Below, piece after piece: positions 35,074-44,425 of a DNA stretch of 64,000 nt. The notes under the pieces are model-generated. The model was not told the DNA's origin and searched no databases. It saw only the letters and a program-made list of their open reading frames with translations. The DNA comes from Roseovarius sp. A-2. GTDB lineage: Bacteria > Pseudomonadota > Alphaproteobacteria > Rhodobacterales > Rhodobacteraceae. Each line of letters opens with the position of its first letter. The first letter of the stretch is position 1. The DNA is taken from assembly GCF_002072155.1 (NCBI RefSeq), contig NZ_BDIY01000020.1:1-64000 (forward strand), read 5' to 3'. The translations under genes and the position numbers were made by a program.

Positions 35074-37014
35074 TCAGAATTCCATCTCGTCGTCGAGACC
35101 GCGGTCTAGCGTTTTGTTTCGGGCAAGATCACGCCCCATTTCCTGCGCCTCTTGCTGGCCGCGCAGCCGCGCGACCTCGGTCGCCTTGTCTTGCTGCAAC
35201 CCGGCGGCGCGGTCGGTGAAGGCCTGATCGCCCGTCTCCTCAAAGGTCATCTCCAGGAATTCCTGCGTGACGGTGATCTGGTCGAGTTTGCTCGGCAGGG
35301 CCACGTCCAGCACCTCGTAGTTGCCGCGCCGAAGTTCGGCCAAGCCTTCCTCGCCCAGTTCCTTGAAAAGCTCGGACTGCAGGGTCCGCTCGACGGTCTC
35401 CTCCTGTTCCTCGGTGAGCTTGCCGTCCCGCAGCATGTCGGCGAGGTCCTGCAGGTAGGGGTTGGGCCTCCGGTCGTCCTCGTCGATGAGGGGCAGTGTC
35501 GCCTCCTCCTCGTCCGCGAGGGTGCGGCCGATCTCGACGCCCATCTCCTTCGCTCTTTCCATCAGCGCGTCCATCACCCCGTCAACCTTCTCGAGCGCGG
35601 CATCGAGCTGGTCGTCATTGGCCGTCTCGACGCTGAGACCGTCCTTCGCCAGCACCGCGTTCATGTCCCGCTCGACCCAGTCCTGTGCCATGCCGTAGTT
35701 CCGCGTGCCGGCCGCCGTGATGCGCGCCACCAGCTCCTCGCTGTCCATGCCCACCTCCTCGGCGCGCTCGAGCACGTCACGGAGCCCTTCGTCATTGCCG
35801 GACCGCAGCGCGGCGATCAGCACCTCGCTGCCCGCCCCCGGCGGATAGGGTTCTTCGAGCTGCTTACCGAACCGCGCCCGCAGTTCCGGATCCGGCACCA
35901 TCTGCGAGAGATCCGCGATGATCGGCGCGGCCTTGGCTTCAAAAGCGGCGCGCTCGGCCGGGTCCAGTTCCTCGGCCTTGAGCCGCAGCGCCTCGATCGT
36001 GCGCTCGGAATAGTCGATCGCGTCACCGACGGTCTTGATGTCCTTCATGTCTATCTCTCCTTCGGTGAAGTTCCACGGTGTGCCGGAGCCGAGCCCATCC
36101 GCCATGCCGCGCACGGCACGCGCCATGTGGTGCCGGTCCATGCGGTCCAGCAGGTCGGCGAGGTTCTTGTAGTCCTTGGCAAAGCCCACCACCTGCGCCT
36201 GAGCGATGGCGGATTCCTGGGCCGTCATGACAATCTCGCGCGGCAGGCGGGCCTCTTCCTTCGCGCGGTAGATCTCCTCGATCCCGGCGGGTTTCTCGAA
36301 GATGCCGCGCTCGAGCCGGGTGGTGGCGTCGAGCATTACGCCGTAGCGTTCCGCTATCTCAGCCTGCTTCTCGCGCATCAGCTGCGGCGACATCACACCC
36401 TCGGCCCAGCAGGAGAACCAGGTGCCCTTATCGACGCCGCGATTGTTCAGGATGATGTGGGCGTGCTTGTGCGCGCGGTCGTCATGGACCGCGAGGACGT
36501 AGTCCCATTGGTCGCCGAATTCGCCGCTCTCGAAGAAATGCTCCGTCCAGTCCATCGCGATGTCGCGGACCTGGTCGACCGTCACGTCGGTCGGGAAGGA
36601 CAGCAACATGTGCGAGGTGAAACCGAGCTTGGTCGAGCCGCGCCAGGTCCCGGCCCAGTCCTCGATGATGTCCTCTTTCTGCTCCTCAGAAAGCACCGCC
36701 GCATCGGTCAGCGCATTGGTCATCGTCGAATAGGTATAGACCGCCTTGTCGTTGATGTAGGAAATCTGCGCCCCGAGCGAAGCACGCGTCTTGCAGCCTC
36801 CGGCTCGGATCCTTTTGAAGACCGCCGCCCGGCTCTGCCCCGAGGCCGCTTTCAGCGCGTTTCGCGCCGACAGCGACCCCACCCGCGCGAAACTCCGCCC
36901 CTGCCGACGCCCCGCCAGCCGCGCGTCGATCCGCGCCGCGGCCTGACCCCGGATGCGTTCATCCTCCCAGAGCCGCCCCATGACCGAGGCGTAGAGGGCG
37001 AGCGGATCAGCCAT
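35074..37014 (-). CDS. Relaxase (VirD2/MobA-type)
   Basis: A 646-residue relaxase that nicks oriT and pilots the strand. The metal-binding histidine motif is clear (AVHDDRAHKHAHIILNNRG, about residues 170-186). The nucleophilic tyrosine is probably in the KAVYTYSTM segment near residue 93, which is unusually far from the N-terminus. The C-terminal half (300-646) is acidic and helical, with no helicase motifs. The start overlaps the MobC-like gene by 8 bp. A T-border-like nick sequence lies 660 bp upstream. Confidence 0.88.
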   Translation of the reverse strand: MADPLALYASVMGRLWEDERIRGQAAARIDARLAGRRQGRSFARVGSLSARNALKAASGQSRAAVFKRIRAGGCKTRASLGAQISYINDKAVYTYSTMTNALTDAAVLSEEQKEDIIEDWAGTWRGSTKLGFTSHMLLSFPTDVTVDQVRDIAMDWTEHFFESGEFGDQWDYVLAVHDDRAHKHAHIILNNRGVDKGTWFSCWAEGVMSPQLMREKQAEIAERYGVMLDATTRLERGIFEKPAGIEEIYRAKEEARLPREIVMTAQESAIAQAQVVGFAKDYKNLADLLDRMDRHHMARAVRGMADGLGSGTPWNFTEGEIDMKDIKTVGDAIDYSERTIEALRLKAEELDPAERAAFEAKAAPIIADLSQMVPDPELRARFGKQLEEPYPPGAGSEVLIAALRSGNDEGLRDVLERAEEVGMDSEELVARITAAGTRNYGMAQDWVERDMNAVLAKDGLSVETANDDQLDAALEKVDGVMDALMERAKEMGVEIGRTLADEEEATLPLIDEDDRRPNPYLQDLADMLRDGKLTEEQEETVERTLQSELFKELGEEGLAELRRGNYEVLDVALPSKLDQITVTQEFLEMTFEETGDQAFTDRAAGLQQDKATEVARLRGQQEAQEMGRDLARNKTLDRGLDDEMEF

Positions 37015-37627
37015 TTCTGACGAGCCTCAAACCTGTCACGGTCTCGCGCGGGCTGCCCTCCAGAACCGCGCTCTCCGCCCCCTGCCCGTCTTCCTTTTGC
37101 GGCCACTCCTGAGCACGCAGCGACTGCGCCGCATCCTTCATCCGGCCCATCTCACGGCTCAAGGACTGCGCCAGATCGAGCAGTTCGATCAGCACCGCGC
37201 GGTCCGCCTCCGAGACCTCCAACCGACCGCGATGGACCGCCTTGGCGAGCACCAGTCCGGCGTCGTTCACGTCCCTCGCCTGACGCCACGCGGCGCAGAA
37301 TTCGGCGACCAGATCGCGGGGTACATCAAGGAAACCGCACCGTCCGCGCAGCACCGCATTGAGCGCCTGCGACCGGTTGGCAAAACCCCGTTCGCGCCAC
37401 TCCGCATCGAAGGCCTCCAGTTCGGATCGGCTTGCCCGGAACGCCACCGTCTCGCTCGGATCGCGCACCGCGATGCCCTCGCCCGCCTCCTCTTTCGCCA
37501 GCCGGTTCACGTGGCGCGGAGAGATGCCGAACGCCGTCGCCAGATCCTTGGCACTCTCGCCCGCCGCGAAGCGCCGCGCGACTTCGATGCGCTCTTCAAG
37601 CTTCAGGTTTTTCGCTGGCCTCGGCAC
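37007..37627 (-). CDS. MobC-like relaxosome accessory protein
   Basis: A 206-residue protein with an N-terminal helix-turn-helix (LKLEERIEVARRFAAGESAK, DLATAFGISPRHVNRLAKEE) and a second part (FRASRSELEAFDAEWRERGFANRSQALNAVLR) that resembles ribbon-helix-helix MobC-type accessory proteins. It overlaps the relaxase start and lies directly beside the nick site, so it probably binds oriT and regulates the mob operon. Confidence 0.75.
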   Translation of the reverse strand: MPRPAKNLKLEERIEVARRFAAGESAKDLATAFGISPRHVNRLAKEEAGEGIAVRDPSETVAFRASRSELEAFDAEWRERGFANRSQALNAVLRGRCGFLDVPRDLVAEFCAAWRQARDVNDAGLVLAKAVHRGRLEVSEADRAVLIELLDLAQSLSREMGRMKDAAQSLRAQEWPQKEDGQGAESAVLEGSPRETVTGLRLVRNG

Positions 37628-37760
37628 GGGTCAGACCCCTCGGACAAAATGTGCAAACATTGGTCATATCCTGCCAACGTCTTCCTTCTCTCCTTCGCTT
37701 ATACTTCAATACATCACATTGCGCAATATTACGTTTTGCATGATGTGTATTTCTGCTAGC
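37628..37760. other. Origin of transfer (oriT) region
   Basis: Non-coding AT-rich stretch upstream of the MobC-like and relaxase genes. It contains ATATCCTGCCAA at 37666-37677, which matches the nick consensus of RK2 and of T-DNA borders (ATCCTG followed by C or T). The nick is predicted between 37673 and 37674 on the plus strand. Short TTGG/CCAA arms flank it. Confidence 0.75.
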
Positions 37761-38039
37761 ATTGAACGCCATCAAGACCCCGCGTCGCGGCGCGACATGG
37801 AACGGATCCCGCCCTCATCGATGCAGGACAACCAGGTCGAAAAAGCTTCGGAAACTTGTGTTCAAGACGCACGCGATGACAGACAAACCAAACGCTCGAG
37901 CCGGTCACGGATCGGGCGCCAGGAACACGAAAACGGCCCGCGCGGGATGGCGCGGGTCACGCCCTCTAAGGGCGTCACGAAGCTTCTGAGAGACGGCGTC
38001 AGACCCCTGCAGATCCGAAGACCCGCAGGGGTATCTGGG

Positions 38040-38216
38040 TCAGTGACCCAGCCCCCGAACGCGCAGGTCATCATAGCGGCTGCGGGCGATCAGCGCCTCG
38101 GTCTCGAGGCTGTCGAGGGTCTCGGGATGGGCGTCTTCATCAAAGGCGGCGAGGTAAGCATCGAAGGCCATGTCGGCTTGCAGTTCGGCGAGGTCGATGG
38201 ATTGTTCGAGTGTCAT
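38040..38216 (-). CDS. Small acidic hypothetical protein
   Basis: A 58-residue acidic, helical protein (MTLEQSIDLAELQADMAFDA...) with GGAAAGGA about 10 bp before the ATG. The frame is open for 44 more codons upstream, but this start has the ribosome binding site. No family recognised. It lies next to oriT. Confidence 0.5.
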   Translation of the reverse strand: MTLEQSIDLAELQADMAFDAYLAAFDEDAHPETLDSLETEALIARSRYDDLRVRGLGH

Positions 38217-38819
38217 GGTGTGATCCTTTCCGTTGATCGTCGTTGGACGGATCGTGGAAAAGACCGGGGGCATGAGAGCGGGCTGCACCCGGCACGGGGC
38301 GGAATGAAATGGAGCACGCCGGGGGCGGGTTTGTTGTGAGCGGTGCACCGCAGCGCTTAAGGCTCAGCCGTCCAGAAACCTGCCCCCGGCGTTGCCGACC
38401 GCTCGACCCCGGGCTAGCGATCTCTAAGGCCAACAGGTCGACGGAAAGGCGCGCGGCTATGGCCCTGACGTGAGACGTCGCCCCCGAAGCATGACGGTGA
38501 TCTGCGGTTTGCACCCTCGCGGCGCAGGGTGAGTTCGGCGCCTCCGGGAGCCTCGCAAAGACACCCCCGAACGCAGGTTGCTCGACCGACGGTAGGGGTG
38601 CGCTTGGCTCGCTCAGCGGGCTCCCAGTTCTCCTTGCTGACGTTCGGTTCCAACCCGGGTTCGCGCGATGCACGTTGTCACAGAACAGAAAGATCGAAGC
38701 CGCGTCAGCGACCGATCCAGTCCCACTGCCCGGCTCTGCGGCCGCGTCCGAAATATGCCGCATCCTTCGGACACCTATAGTGCACCGGTCGAGGGCAAGT
38801 TCTCCCGGAACGAGAAAAA
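38217..38819. other. Non-coding stretch of about 600 bp
   Basis: High-GC DNA in which no reading frame on either strand resembles a known protein. The frames present are arginine/serine-rich and look like shadows. It ends at the terminator hairpin of the DUF736 gene. Confidence 0.45.
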
Positions 38820-38843
38820 GCCAGACCGCCGGAGCGGTCTGGC
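38813..38843 (-). terminator. Rho-independent terminator of the first DUF736 gene
   Basis: GCCAGACCGC (38820-38829) and GCGGTCTGGC (38834-38843) form a perfect 10-bp stem with loop CGGA. On the minus strand it is followed by CTTTTTC. It lies 8 bp beyond the DUF736 stop codon. Confidence 0.85.
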
Positions 38844-38850
38844 CGTTGGC

Positions 38851-39189
38851 TTAGGCGGCGTCTTTGGGACCCCAGGGGATCACAGCCTGCAGGGACAGAT
38901 CGTCCTGATTCGCGGCCTTGCCGAGGTTGGCGTTGAAGCCGTGGTCGCGGATGGTCAGCGTGTAGTAGTCAGCGCCGGTCTCCTTGTTCTGCTTCTTCCA
39001 GATGCCGCCGCACTCGACCAACTTGCCGCGCGGGGAGCGGCCAAGGACGCGGTGCGTGGGGGCCATCGGGTTCGCGCTCGCGATGGGTTCGACCGTGATG
39101 TCGAGGTCGAAGGTCAGGGTCGAGATGGAGCCGACGCCCTTGGCAGTTCCGATGTCGGCGCTGGTGAATTTGATGCAGTTCGTGGTCAT
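38851..39189 (-). CDS. DUF736 family protein, copy 1
   Basis: A 112-residue DUF736 protein (TNCIKFTSADIGTAKGVGSI, NPMAPTHRVLGRSPRGKLVE, IWKKQNKETGADYYTLTIRD). DUF736 genes are typical of alphaproteobacterial plasmids. The function is unknown. The ATG is preceded by AAGGAGAAG. The whole gene and about 230 bp upstream recur at 56571-57140 with about 96% identity. Protein differences from copy 2 are few and conservative. Confidence 0.88.
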   Translation of the reverse strand: MTTNCIKFTSADIGTAKGVGSISTLTFDLDITVEPIASANPMAPTHRVLGRSPRGKLVECGGIWKKQNKETGADYYTLTIRDHGFNANLGKAANQDDLSLQAVIPWGPKDAA

Positions 39190-39420
39190 TGCTCTTCTCC
39201 TTGTTTGCGTTGCAATGATGGTCACCTTGCAGCTGGCCAAGGCCCGGCCACACCGAAGGCGAAGCGCAGCGGAGAGGGGCAGGCGCCGGTCTTTTTGCTC
39301 CGCGCGGAATGACCCGCAGGGTCAGGGGAAAAAGATCGGCGACAACCTTTGTGGACGGGACGACAGCTGCGACCAGCATGTCATGCAACTCAGACAAAAG
39401 GAGAAGTGCGGTGGCCACGA
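38851..39420. repeat. 570-bp direct repeat, copy A
   Basis: Aligns without gaps to 56571-57140 (constant offset 17,720) with about 20 mismatches counted by eye. It contains the DUF736 gene, its promoter side, and the conserved intergenic block with GCGCAGCGGAGA. Confidence 0.92.
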
Positions 39421-40113
39421 AGGAAACCTGGGGGAACAGCCGAAAGAGAGAAATGCCTGTGGTGGCGATATTTCTGTCCTCTCGCTCCGAGCCGCATCCC
39501 GACCAGTCAGAGCTTTGCCTGACCCTGGCTCACGTGCCGCAACGGCTGGTTTCCGTGGCAACCCGATGTGTGTTGTCTGGAAGAGCAGCATGGAGACCGT
39601 CGAAGCGTCGACAACCTGTTCGGATCACCGGGATTTCGAACTGACACTCTACGGCAACCCGATAGCTTGGGTTTGCACAGCACGACCATCACCGACCTTC
39701 TGCCAGCTGCGGCCAATGCAATCCGGAGGTCGTAGGACATCGTTTGCGACCCATGATCGCGGCGCGGAGCTGCGTGTCCGACAAAGCGAGGACCAACACC
39801 GGCCGAGACGCGAGGTACGTGATCACTGATGTCACACGCCCGCCCCAGCGACCATTACCGAATGGCCGAGATGAAGCGTTGCCACGACCATGCGACGGCT
39901 GGCCGGGCTGGCTCCGGAGGAGACTGCACCGCCAGCGGCACGTCGCAGGGAGAGGCGGCGTTTCAGCGCGGGGAGGGCGGCTGCGTGCAGCCGACCGAGT
40001 AGGGCGCGGTCCTGACCAAAGGGCAGGAGGGGCCAATGTTCCCCTTGAATGCCTCACCTTAAGAATCAAAAGTTACTTTAACGGCAGGGCCATCGAGACA
40101 GGCGGAACACACT
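39421..40113. other. About 690 bp without a recognised gene
   Basis: Just right of direct repeat A. Frames on both strands lack plausible starts and family motifs, so this may be decayed gene DNA. It includes the upstream region of the pRiA4b ORF-3-like gene. Confidence 0.4.
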
Positions 40114-40695
40114 TTGATTGAGCTGAAAATCGAACTTATTGGCATCAAACCACCCATCTGGCGCCGGATCCTCGTTCCGAATGACATCAGCTTGGACATC
40201 CTGCATTCCGTTCTCCAGGGCGTTATGCCTTGGCAAGACTATCATTTGCATGAGTTCGAGATTGGCGAAGACAGGTTCGAGGCCCGCGACGAAAGTGATG
40301 ACAGTTGGGACCCTGACGATGGCCGGAAGGACGAGAAGAGGTTTACTCTTGGAAAGCTGGTCAAGAAAGGCAGTCAGTTCACATACACTTATGATTTCGG
40401 CGATGGTTGGCGGCACCTCGTCACTGTCGAGAAGATTAGCAAACCAACCGGAAGACCAGATCTGGACTTTCCCGCCTGTGTTGCCGGAGAGCGAGCGTGC
40501 CCGCCAGAGGACTGTGGAGGGCCCTACTCTTACGAAGAGTTTCTCGACGCGCTGACCGACAAACGCCACCCGGAACATCGTGATACAAAGCAATGGGCCG
40601 GCGCGTTCGAACCGGAAGTGTTCAGCGTGCAGCAAGCCAATGCTGCCGTCGGTGCGATGTTCGTTTGGGCGAAAGAGTGTCGCGGACTAAAGTGA
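40114..40695 (+). CDS. Plasmid pRiA4b ORF-3-like protein
   Basis: A 193-residue protein of the pRiA4b ORF-3 family: ELKIELIGIKPPIWRRILVP, LHSVLQGVMPWQDYHLHEF, FTYTYDFGDGWRHLVTVE. The family is common on alphaproteobacterial plasmids and near transposons, and its function is unknown. The start is TTG at 40114, since no in-frame ATG precedes the conserved N-terminus. The retron effector begins 78 bp downstream on the same strand. Confidence 0.85.
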   Translation: MIELKIELIGIKPPIWRRILVPNDISLDILHSVLQGVMPWQDYHLHEFEIGEDRFEARDESDDSWDPDDGRKDEKRFTLGKLVKKGSQFTYTYDFGDGWRHLVTVEKISKPTGRPDLDFPACVAGERACPPEDCGGPYSYEEFLDALTDKRHPEHRDTKQWAGAFEPEVFSVQQANAAVGAMFVWAKECRGLK

Positions 40696-40773
40696 CTCCT
40701 GACGCTGGCTTGGCGCGCGATCCATATGGCGAACCCCGCAACCATTTTGAAGAACTGAGATCGAGGTACCGAC

Positions 40774-42033
40774 GTGACTACAAGCTCGACCATCATGCAG
40801 CCGTTGGTGAAAGCATGGGTGGATCAATTCGAAGAAGCGGACCGGGCGGATGCTGCGATCCTCGCGTCACTCATCCGGCTTGTCCCGGGTGATGCTTTTC
40901 GCCGCGATTTGACGCGGGTCCTTGAAGACCGCCTGAGGATCGGTCCCAACCCCGTGGCACTTTACAACGAAACAGAGCGTAAGAAATGGAAAGGGCAACC
41001 CAACCGTTTGTTTCCCGAGACGTCCCGCGCGAGTAAAATGCAAAAAGGGAAAAAGACTGTGCGCGCATATGGCCGCGTCGGACCGCCGCTGGTGCCTCGT
41101 CAGCGACAGGTCGCCGAAGAAATAGGCAGTGAAGGGGTTGTCGCCAACGTCCTGACCCAGTTGCACAAGCGCCATCGAAAGTCGATCCTTCTCAACCCTG
41201 GGGCCGACATCATTCGCGAGAAGCGCGCGCGCCGGTTCGTTCTGGTAACGGACTTCATCGGAAGCGGAGATCGCGTCATCAACTATCTCAATGCCGCATG
41301 GAGGCTGCGGACAGTGCGCAGCTGGTGGTCGAGGCGCAGTCATTCCGGCCTTTGTTTCGAAGTGGTGGCCTACGCAGGGACAGAAGCTGGGGTCGAACGC
41401 GTAAAGGATCACGCCTCATCGCCCACCGTCAGCTTGGTGACACGATGCCCAACAATTCAAACGGTCTTTCCCCGAGGAAAAGTCAGGCGGATGGAAGAGC
41501 TGTGTCGTCGCTATGCGCCACCGGGGTCCAAACCCCTGGGCTATGGCGAAGTGGGGGCGCTTTTGGCGTTTGATCACGGCATGCCGAACAATGCACCTTC
41601 GATATTCTGGAAGGATGCACGAAAATGGTCGGCGTTGGTACCGGAGCGAGCATCCAGTACAGCTGGTTCCCCCTACCAAGAAACGCACACTCCAGAGAAA
41701 GAAAGAGCGCGTATCGAAGCGTCTGCCAAGGCGTCGGACACCGGGGCAATTCTGCGCCCGACGAGCTTGGAAACGATCATCCTGTCTGCACTACGCCGAT
41801 CCCCCCGTCATTCCGAAGCGATATCGGGTCGTCTCGGCATGAACATCGATGATGTGTGCGAAAGCCTTGACCGCTTGAAAGGTTGGGGTTGGATAAACGC
41901 GTCGCATCAATTGACCGAACGAGGGCGGATGGTTGCGTCACGACTGATCCGCCAGGACCGCAAGAGCCCCCTTCCCCAAGGCGACGACACGATGTACTTT
42001 CCGAATGCGTTGAGAGTGCCACGCGATGTCTAG
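40774..42033 (+). CDS. Retron effector: phosphoribosyltransferase-like plus winged helix
   Basis: A 419-residue protein. The central part (about 140-280) contains RRFVLVTDFIGSGDRVINYL, a PRPP-loop-like motif of phosphoribosyltransferase-fold proteins. Residues 330-400 form a winged helix (SLETIILSALRRSPRHSEAI, then LERLKGWGWI-like and QLTERGRMVAS). Directly downstream are a structured non-coding segment and a retron-type reverse transcriptase. From memory, this domain pair is the effector of type III retrons. The GTG start at 40774 has GAGG upstream, and a later ATG (residue 8) is possible. Confidence 0.72.
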   Translation: MTTSSTIMQPLVKAWVDQFEEADRADAAILASLIRLVPGDAFRRDLTRVLEDRLRIGPNPVALYNETERKKWKGQPNRLFPETSRASKMQKGKKTVRAYGRVGPPLVPRQRQVAEEIGSEGVVANVLTQLHKRHRKSILLNPGADIIREKRARRFVLVTDFIGSGDRVINYLNAAWRLRTVRSWWSRRSHSGLCFEVVAYAGTEAGVERVKDHASSPTVSLVTRCPTIQTVFPRGKVRRMEELCRRYAPPGSKPLGYGEVGALLAFDHGMPNNAPSIFWKDARKWSALVPERASSTAGSPYQETHTPEKERARIEASAKASDTGAILRPTSLETIILSALRRSPRHSEAISGRLGMNIDDVCESLDRLKGWGWINASHQLTERGRMVASRLIRQDRKSPLPQGDDTMYFPNALRVPRDV

Positions 42034-42232
42034 TGGTTGCCGGGGTAACGACCGGCACCGTTGGTGTCACGTCCTGCCCGCAGGAGGTGATGCCTGGGCC
42101 GTCGATTGCGATGAGCTCACGGTCAAGCTTTCGCTTGATGCTCAACTTGATCGAACCGCACGACCTTGCGGTCGCCGCAGCGGTAGGCTGACTTGCGATC
42201 CGATCAAGCTCACCCTGAAGGGTGGATAGTAG
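42034..42232 (+). ncRNA. Retron msr-msd non-coding RNA (candidate)
   Basis: A 199-bp gap between effector and reverse transcriptase, full of stems: TGCCGG/CCGGCA (42038-42043/42052-42057), GGTGTCAC/GTGATGCC around TCCTG/CAGGA (42063-42094), TCAAGC/GCTTGA with loop TTTC (42123-42138), and a long arm CTTGATCG/CGATCAAG (42146-42153/42201-42208) enclosing ACCGC/GCGGT and CGACC/GGTCG. CACCC/GGGTG closes the segment at 42211-42224. The position directly before the RT is where retron templates lie. The branching guanosine and the a1/a2 repeats were not assigned, and the limits are approximate. Confidence 0.65.
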
Positions 42233-43411
42233 ATGCGAACGTGGAACTCTCAACGCTACTTCGCCGAGGGCCTTGCGGCGGGTGTGGATGAATCCATCCT
42301 CAAAAATGCAGTTGCGACAGCTGAACACACATTGCGGCAGGCAAATCCAGGCCCGCCGATCCTGACCCTTGGCCATCTGGGGCATTTGACGGGCGTCGAT
42401 GTCGGCATTTTGACAGCATATGTCTCAAGGCAGGATGCGGACCCTTATCGGGAGTTCTCGATCCGCAAACGCCCGATCGCGGGCCAACCTCCGCGTTATC
42501 GGACAATCGCCGTGCCGGAGCCGTCCTTGCTGAGAGTCCAAACCTGGATCGCGTCCGAAGTCCTGCGCCATGCACCATGCCATTCGGCGAGCACGGCTTT
42601 TGCACCTGGGTCTCGGTTGGCCCAGGCCGCGGCGCGCCACTGTCGCGCAGTTTGGATGGTCAAGATAGATCTGCGGAACTTTTTCGAATCGGTGACCGAA
42701 ATCGACGCGCATCGGGTGTTTTTGGAGCGAGGCTACCAGCCGCTGGTCGCGTTTGAGCTTGCGCGCTTGTGCACCCGTCTCCGCGACAAACATCGCAACG
42801 ATACAGCTGTCTTGCCCCAGCGACGCACTCCCAAATTTCGGCACTCGTCCTTGACATCGCTTTATCCACGAGACCTGCTTGGCGTTTTGCCGCAAGGCGC
42901 ACCAACCAGTCCAATGTTGGCCAATCTCGCAGTGCGCGACCTAGATGAAAGACTGACTGCTATCGCGAAGACCTACGGCGTCCGATACTCGCGCTATGCA
43001 GACGATCTCACCTTTTCAACGACACGAAAGTCGTTTGGAAGATCCCGCGCACATGATCTGGTCGGGCGAGTGTATGAGACCCTGGCTGCTCGAGGACTGG
43101 CGCCGAACCAATCCAAGACGACGATTGTTTCTCCGGGAGCACGGAAAGTCGTGCTCGGCCTTTTGGTGGACGGGGACACGCCGAAGCTGACACGCGATTT
43201 CCGCTCGCGGCTTCGAAAGCACTTGTATCACATAAGCGCTCCCGATCAGGGGCCGGTCCAACATGCAGCGCGGCGCGGATTCGCCTCCGTTGAAGGCCTC
43301 CGCCAACATCTGTTGGGCCTTATCGCGTTCGCCGGTCAGATCGACCCGGTCTATGCGGCGAAATGTCGGGCGATTCTAGACTCGTCAGATTGGTCGCAGA
43401 CAAGGAGGTGA
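42233..43411 (+). CDS. Retron reverse transcriptase
   Basis: A 392-residue reverse transcriptase that would make msDNA from the adjacent RNA. RT motifs in order: STAFAPGSRLAQAAARH (retron region X, NAxxH-like), VKIDLRNFFESVT, GVLPQGAPTSPMLANLAVRDLD, catalytic RYADDLTFS near residue 260, NQSKTTIVSPG, and region Y as KVVLGLLVDGDTPKLTRDFR, where the usual VTG is VLG. With the effector and RNA upstream it forms a complete retron defence unit. Confidence 0.88.
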   Translation: MRTWNSQRYFAEGLAAGVDESILKNAVATAEHTLRQANPGPPILTLGHLGHLTGVDVGILTAYVSRQDADPYREFSIRKRPIAGQPPRYRTIAVPEPSLLRVQTWIASEVLRHAPCHSASTAFAPGSRLAQAAARHCRAVWMVKIDLRNFFESVTEIDAHRVFLERGYQPLVAFELARLCTRLRDKHRNDTAVLPQRRTPKFRHSSLTSLYPRDLLGVLPQGAPTSPMLANLAVRDLDERLTAIAKTYGVRYSRYADDLTFSTTRKSFGRSRAHDLVGRVYETLAARGLAPNQSKTTIVSPGARKVVLGLLVDGDTPKLTRDFRSRLRKHLYHISAPDQGPVQHAARRGFASVEGLRQHLLGLIAFAGQIDPVYAAKCRAILDSSDWSQTRR

Positions 43412-43621
43412 ATTTAATCGGTTCGATGGGCGTCTTCTACCTACGGATTTTCATCAATTTGGAGAAGCTTCTGAGCTCAAATCACCGCCGGAGAACCTAG
43501 AAGGTCTTTCCAGCCTGAGATCGCACTGATTTTGAACCGGTCCTGTGAATTAAGTGTCGGCCTTCTACGTTACTCCAGTATCTCTGAAATCCCAGTCACT
43601 TCATCAGACTGTTCAGGCCGG

Positions 43622-44413
43622 CTATATCACCGCGCGTTTGGCCAAATAGGTGCAGACCGCGCAGGCTACACTGACAACCAGCTCGGCCTCTGGCGTATCA
43701 ACCTGCTGTCCTTCCAACCCGTGACGAGCATTATTGGACGCATAGCCCCACAGTTTCTCGGTTGCGGTATCAAGAGGTTTTGGAAGGTCCAATCGCTTTA
43801 CAAGCTGGCCGAATGTTGCTTTGGAATCGCCGGCCAGATCCCGCGCGGTCGCTTCCATCGCAGCGCAGGCATGCTGGATTGCCCCAGTCACATCCGGCTC
43901 CGGCCGCCGAGAAATATCGCGCAGCGCTTCGTGGATCTCGCGTGCGGCGGCACTGCGCCCGGTTTGTTCGAGGATTTCGACGGCCTCTTGTGTCGCGCCG
44001 GTAAATGCTTCGGAGCCGCGATAGACTATCTGGCCGTCGTTCATATGCCAGCCGATGCCATTTTCGACAAAAAACTGATTCAGCCGGTCATCGAACCTGC
44101 TTGCATTGTCGTTGAACCCTTGCGCGAGTGCCGTATGGAACGCTTCAGCAATGTCATAGACCTTGTACCAAGGACAGTCGGCAACAAGCCCGACGACCTC
44201 TTCCCAGATGTTGGGGTGCTCCGACCAGTTGTTCCGGTCAGGCGGGACGAGCAACACCTGACAGATGATCCGGCGCATGACGGACGGGCTCATGCCGATG
44301 TCCTGCCCAATCAGCGGGATCGCATAGCGCAGGTTTTCGGGCGCGTCCTCGTGAACGGTTATCTCCGCGGCTGCGCTGCGGTAGCCGTGCCGGTTCGAAA
44401 AACTCTCTGCCAT
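43622..44413 (-). CDS. AbiJ-NTD4-like abortive infection protein
   Basis: A 263-residue protein. The N-terminal half (FSNRHGYRSAAAEITVHEDA, LRYAIPLI, PWYKVYDIAEAFHTAL) matches the AbiJ N-terminal domain 4 pattern. The C-terminal half is helical with ACAAMEATARDLAGDSKATF and SNNARHGLEG, reminiscent of HEPN/Abi C-terminal domains (basic-His motif). It starts 12 bp after the hipA stop on the same strand, so it probably forms one operon with hipBA. A ribonuclease-type abortive role is inference. Confidence 0.65.
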   Translation of the reverse strand: MAESFSNRHGYRSAAAEITVHEDAPENLRYAIPLIGQDIGMSPSVMRRIICQVLLVPPDRNNWSEHPNIWEEVVGLVADCPWYKVYDIAEAFHTALAQGFNDNASRFDDRLNQFFVENGIGWHMNDGQIVYRGSEAFTGATQEAVEILEQTGRSAAAREIHEALRDISRRPEPDVTGAIQHACAAMEATARDLAGDSKATFGQLVKRLDLPKPLDTATEKLWGYASNNARHGLEGQQVDTPEAELVVSVACAVCTYLAKRAVI

Positions 44414-44425
44414 TCTGTCAATCCC

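Noticed and set aside
35152..37020. 622-codon open frame on the plus strand opposite the relaxase
   Set aside because: It is antisense to a gene with clear relaxase motifs, has His/Leu/Arg-biased composition and no family motif. High-GC DNA produces such shadow frames.
38414..38653. 79-codon minus-strand frame near oriT
   Set aside because: No ribosome binding site and composition like a random high-GC frame.
39421..40113. Possible insertion-sequence remnant left of the pRiA4b ORF-3-like gene
   Set aside because: No terminal repeats, transposase motif or target duplication could be seen.
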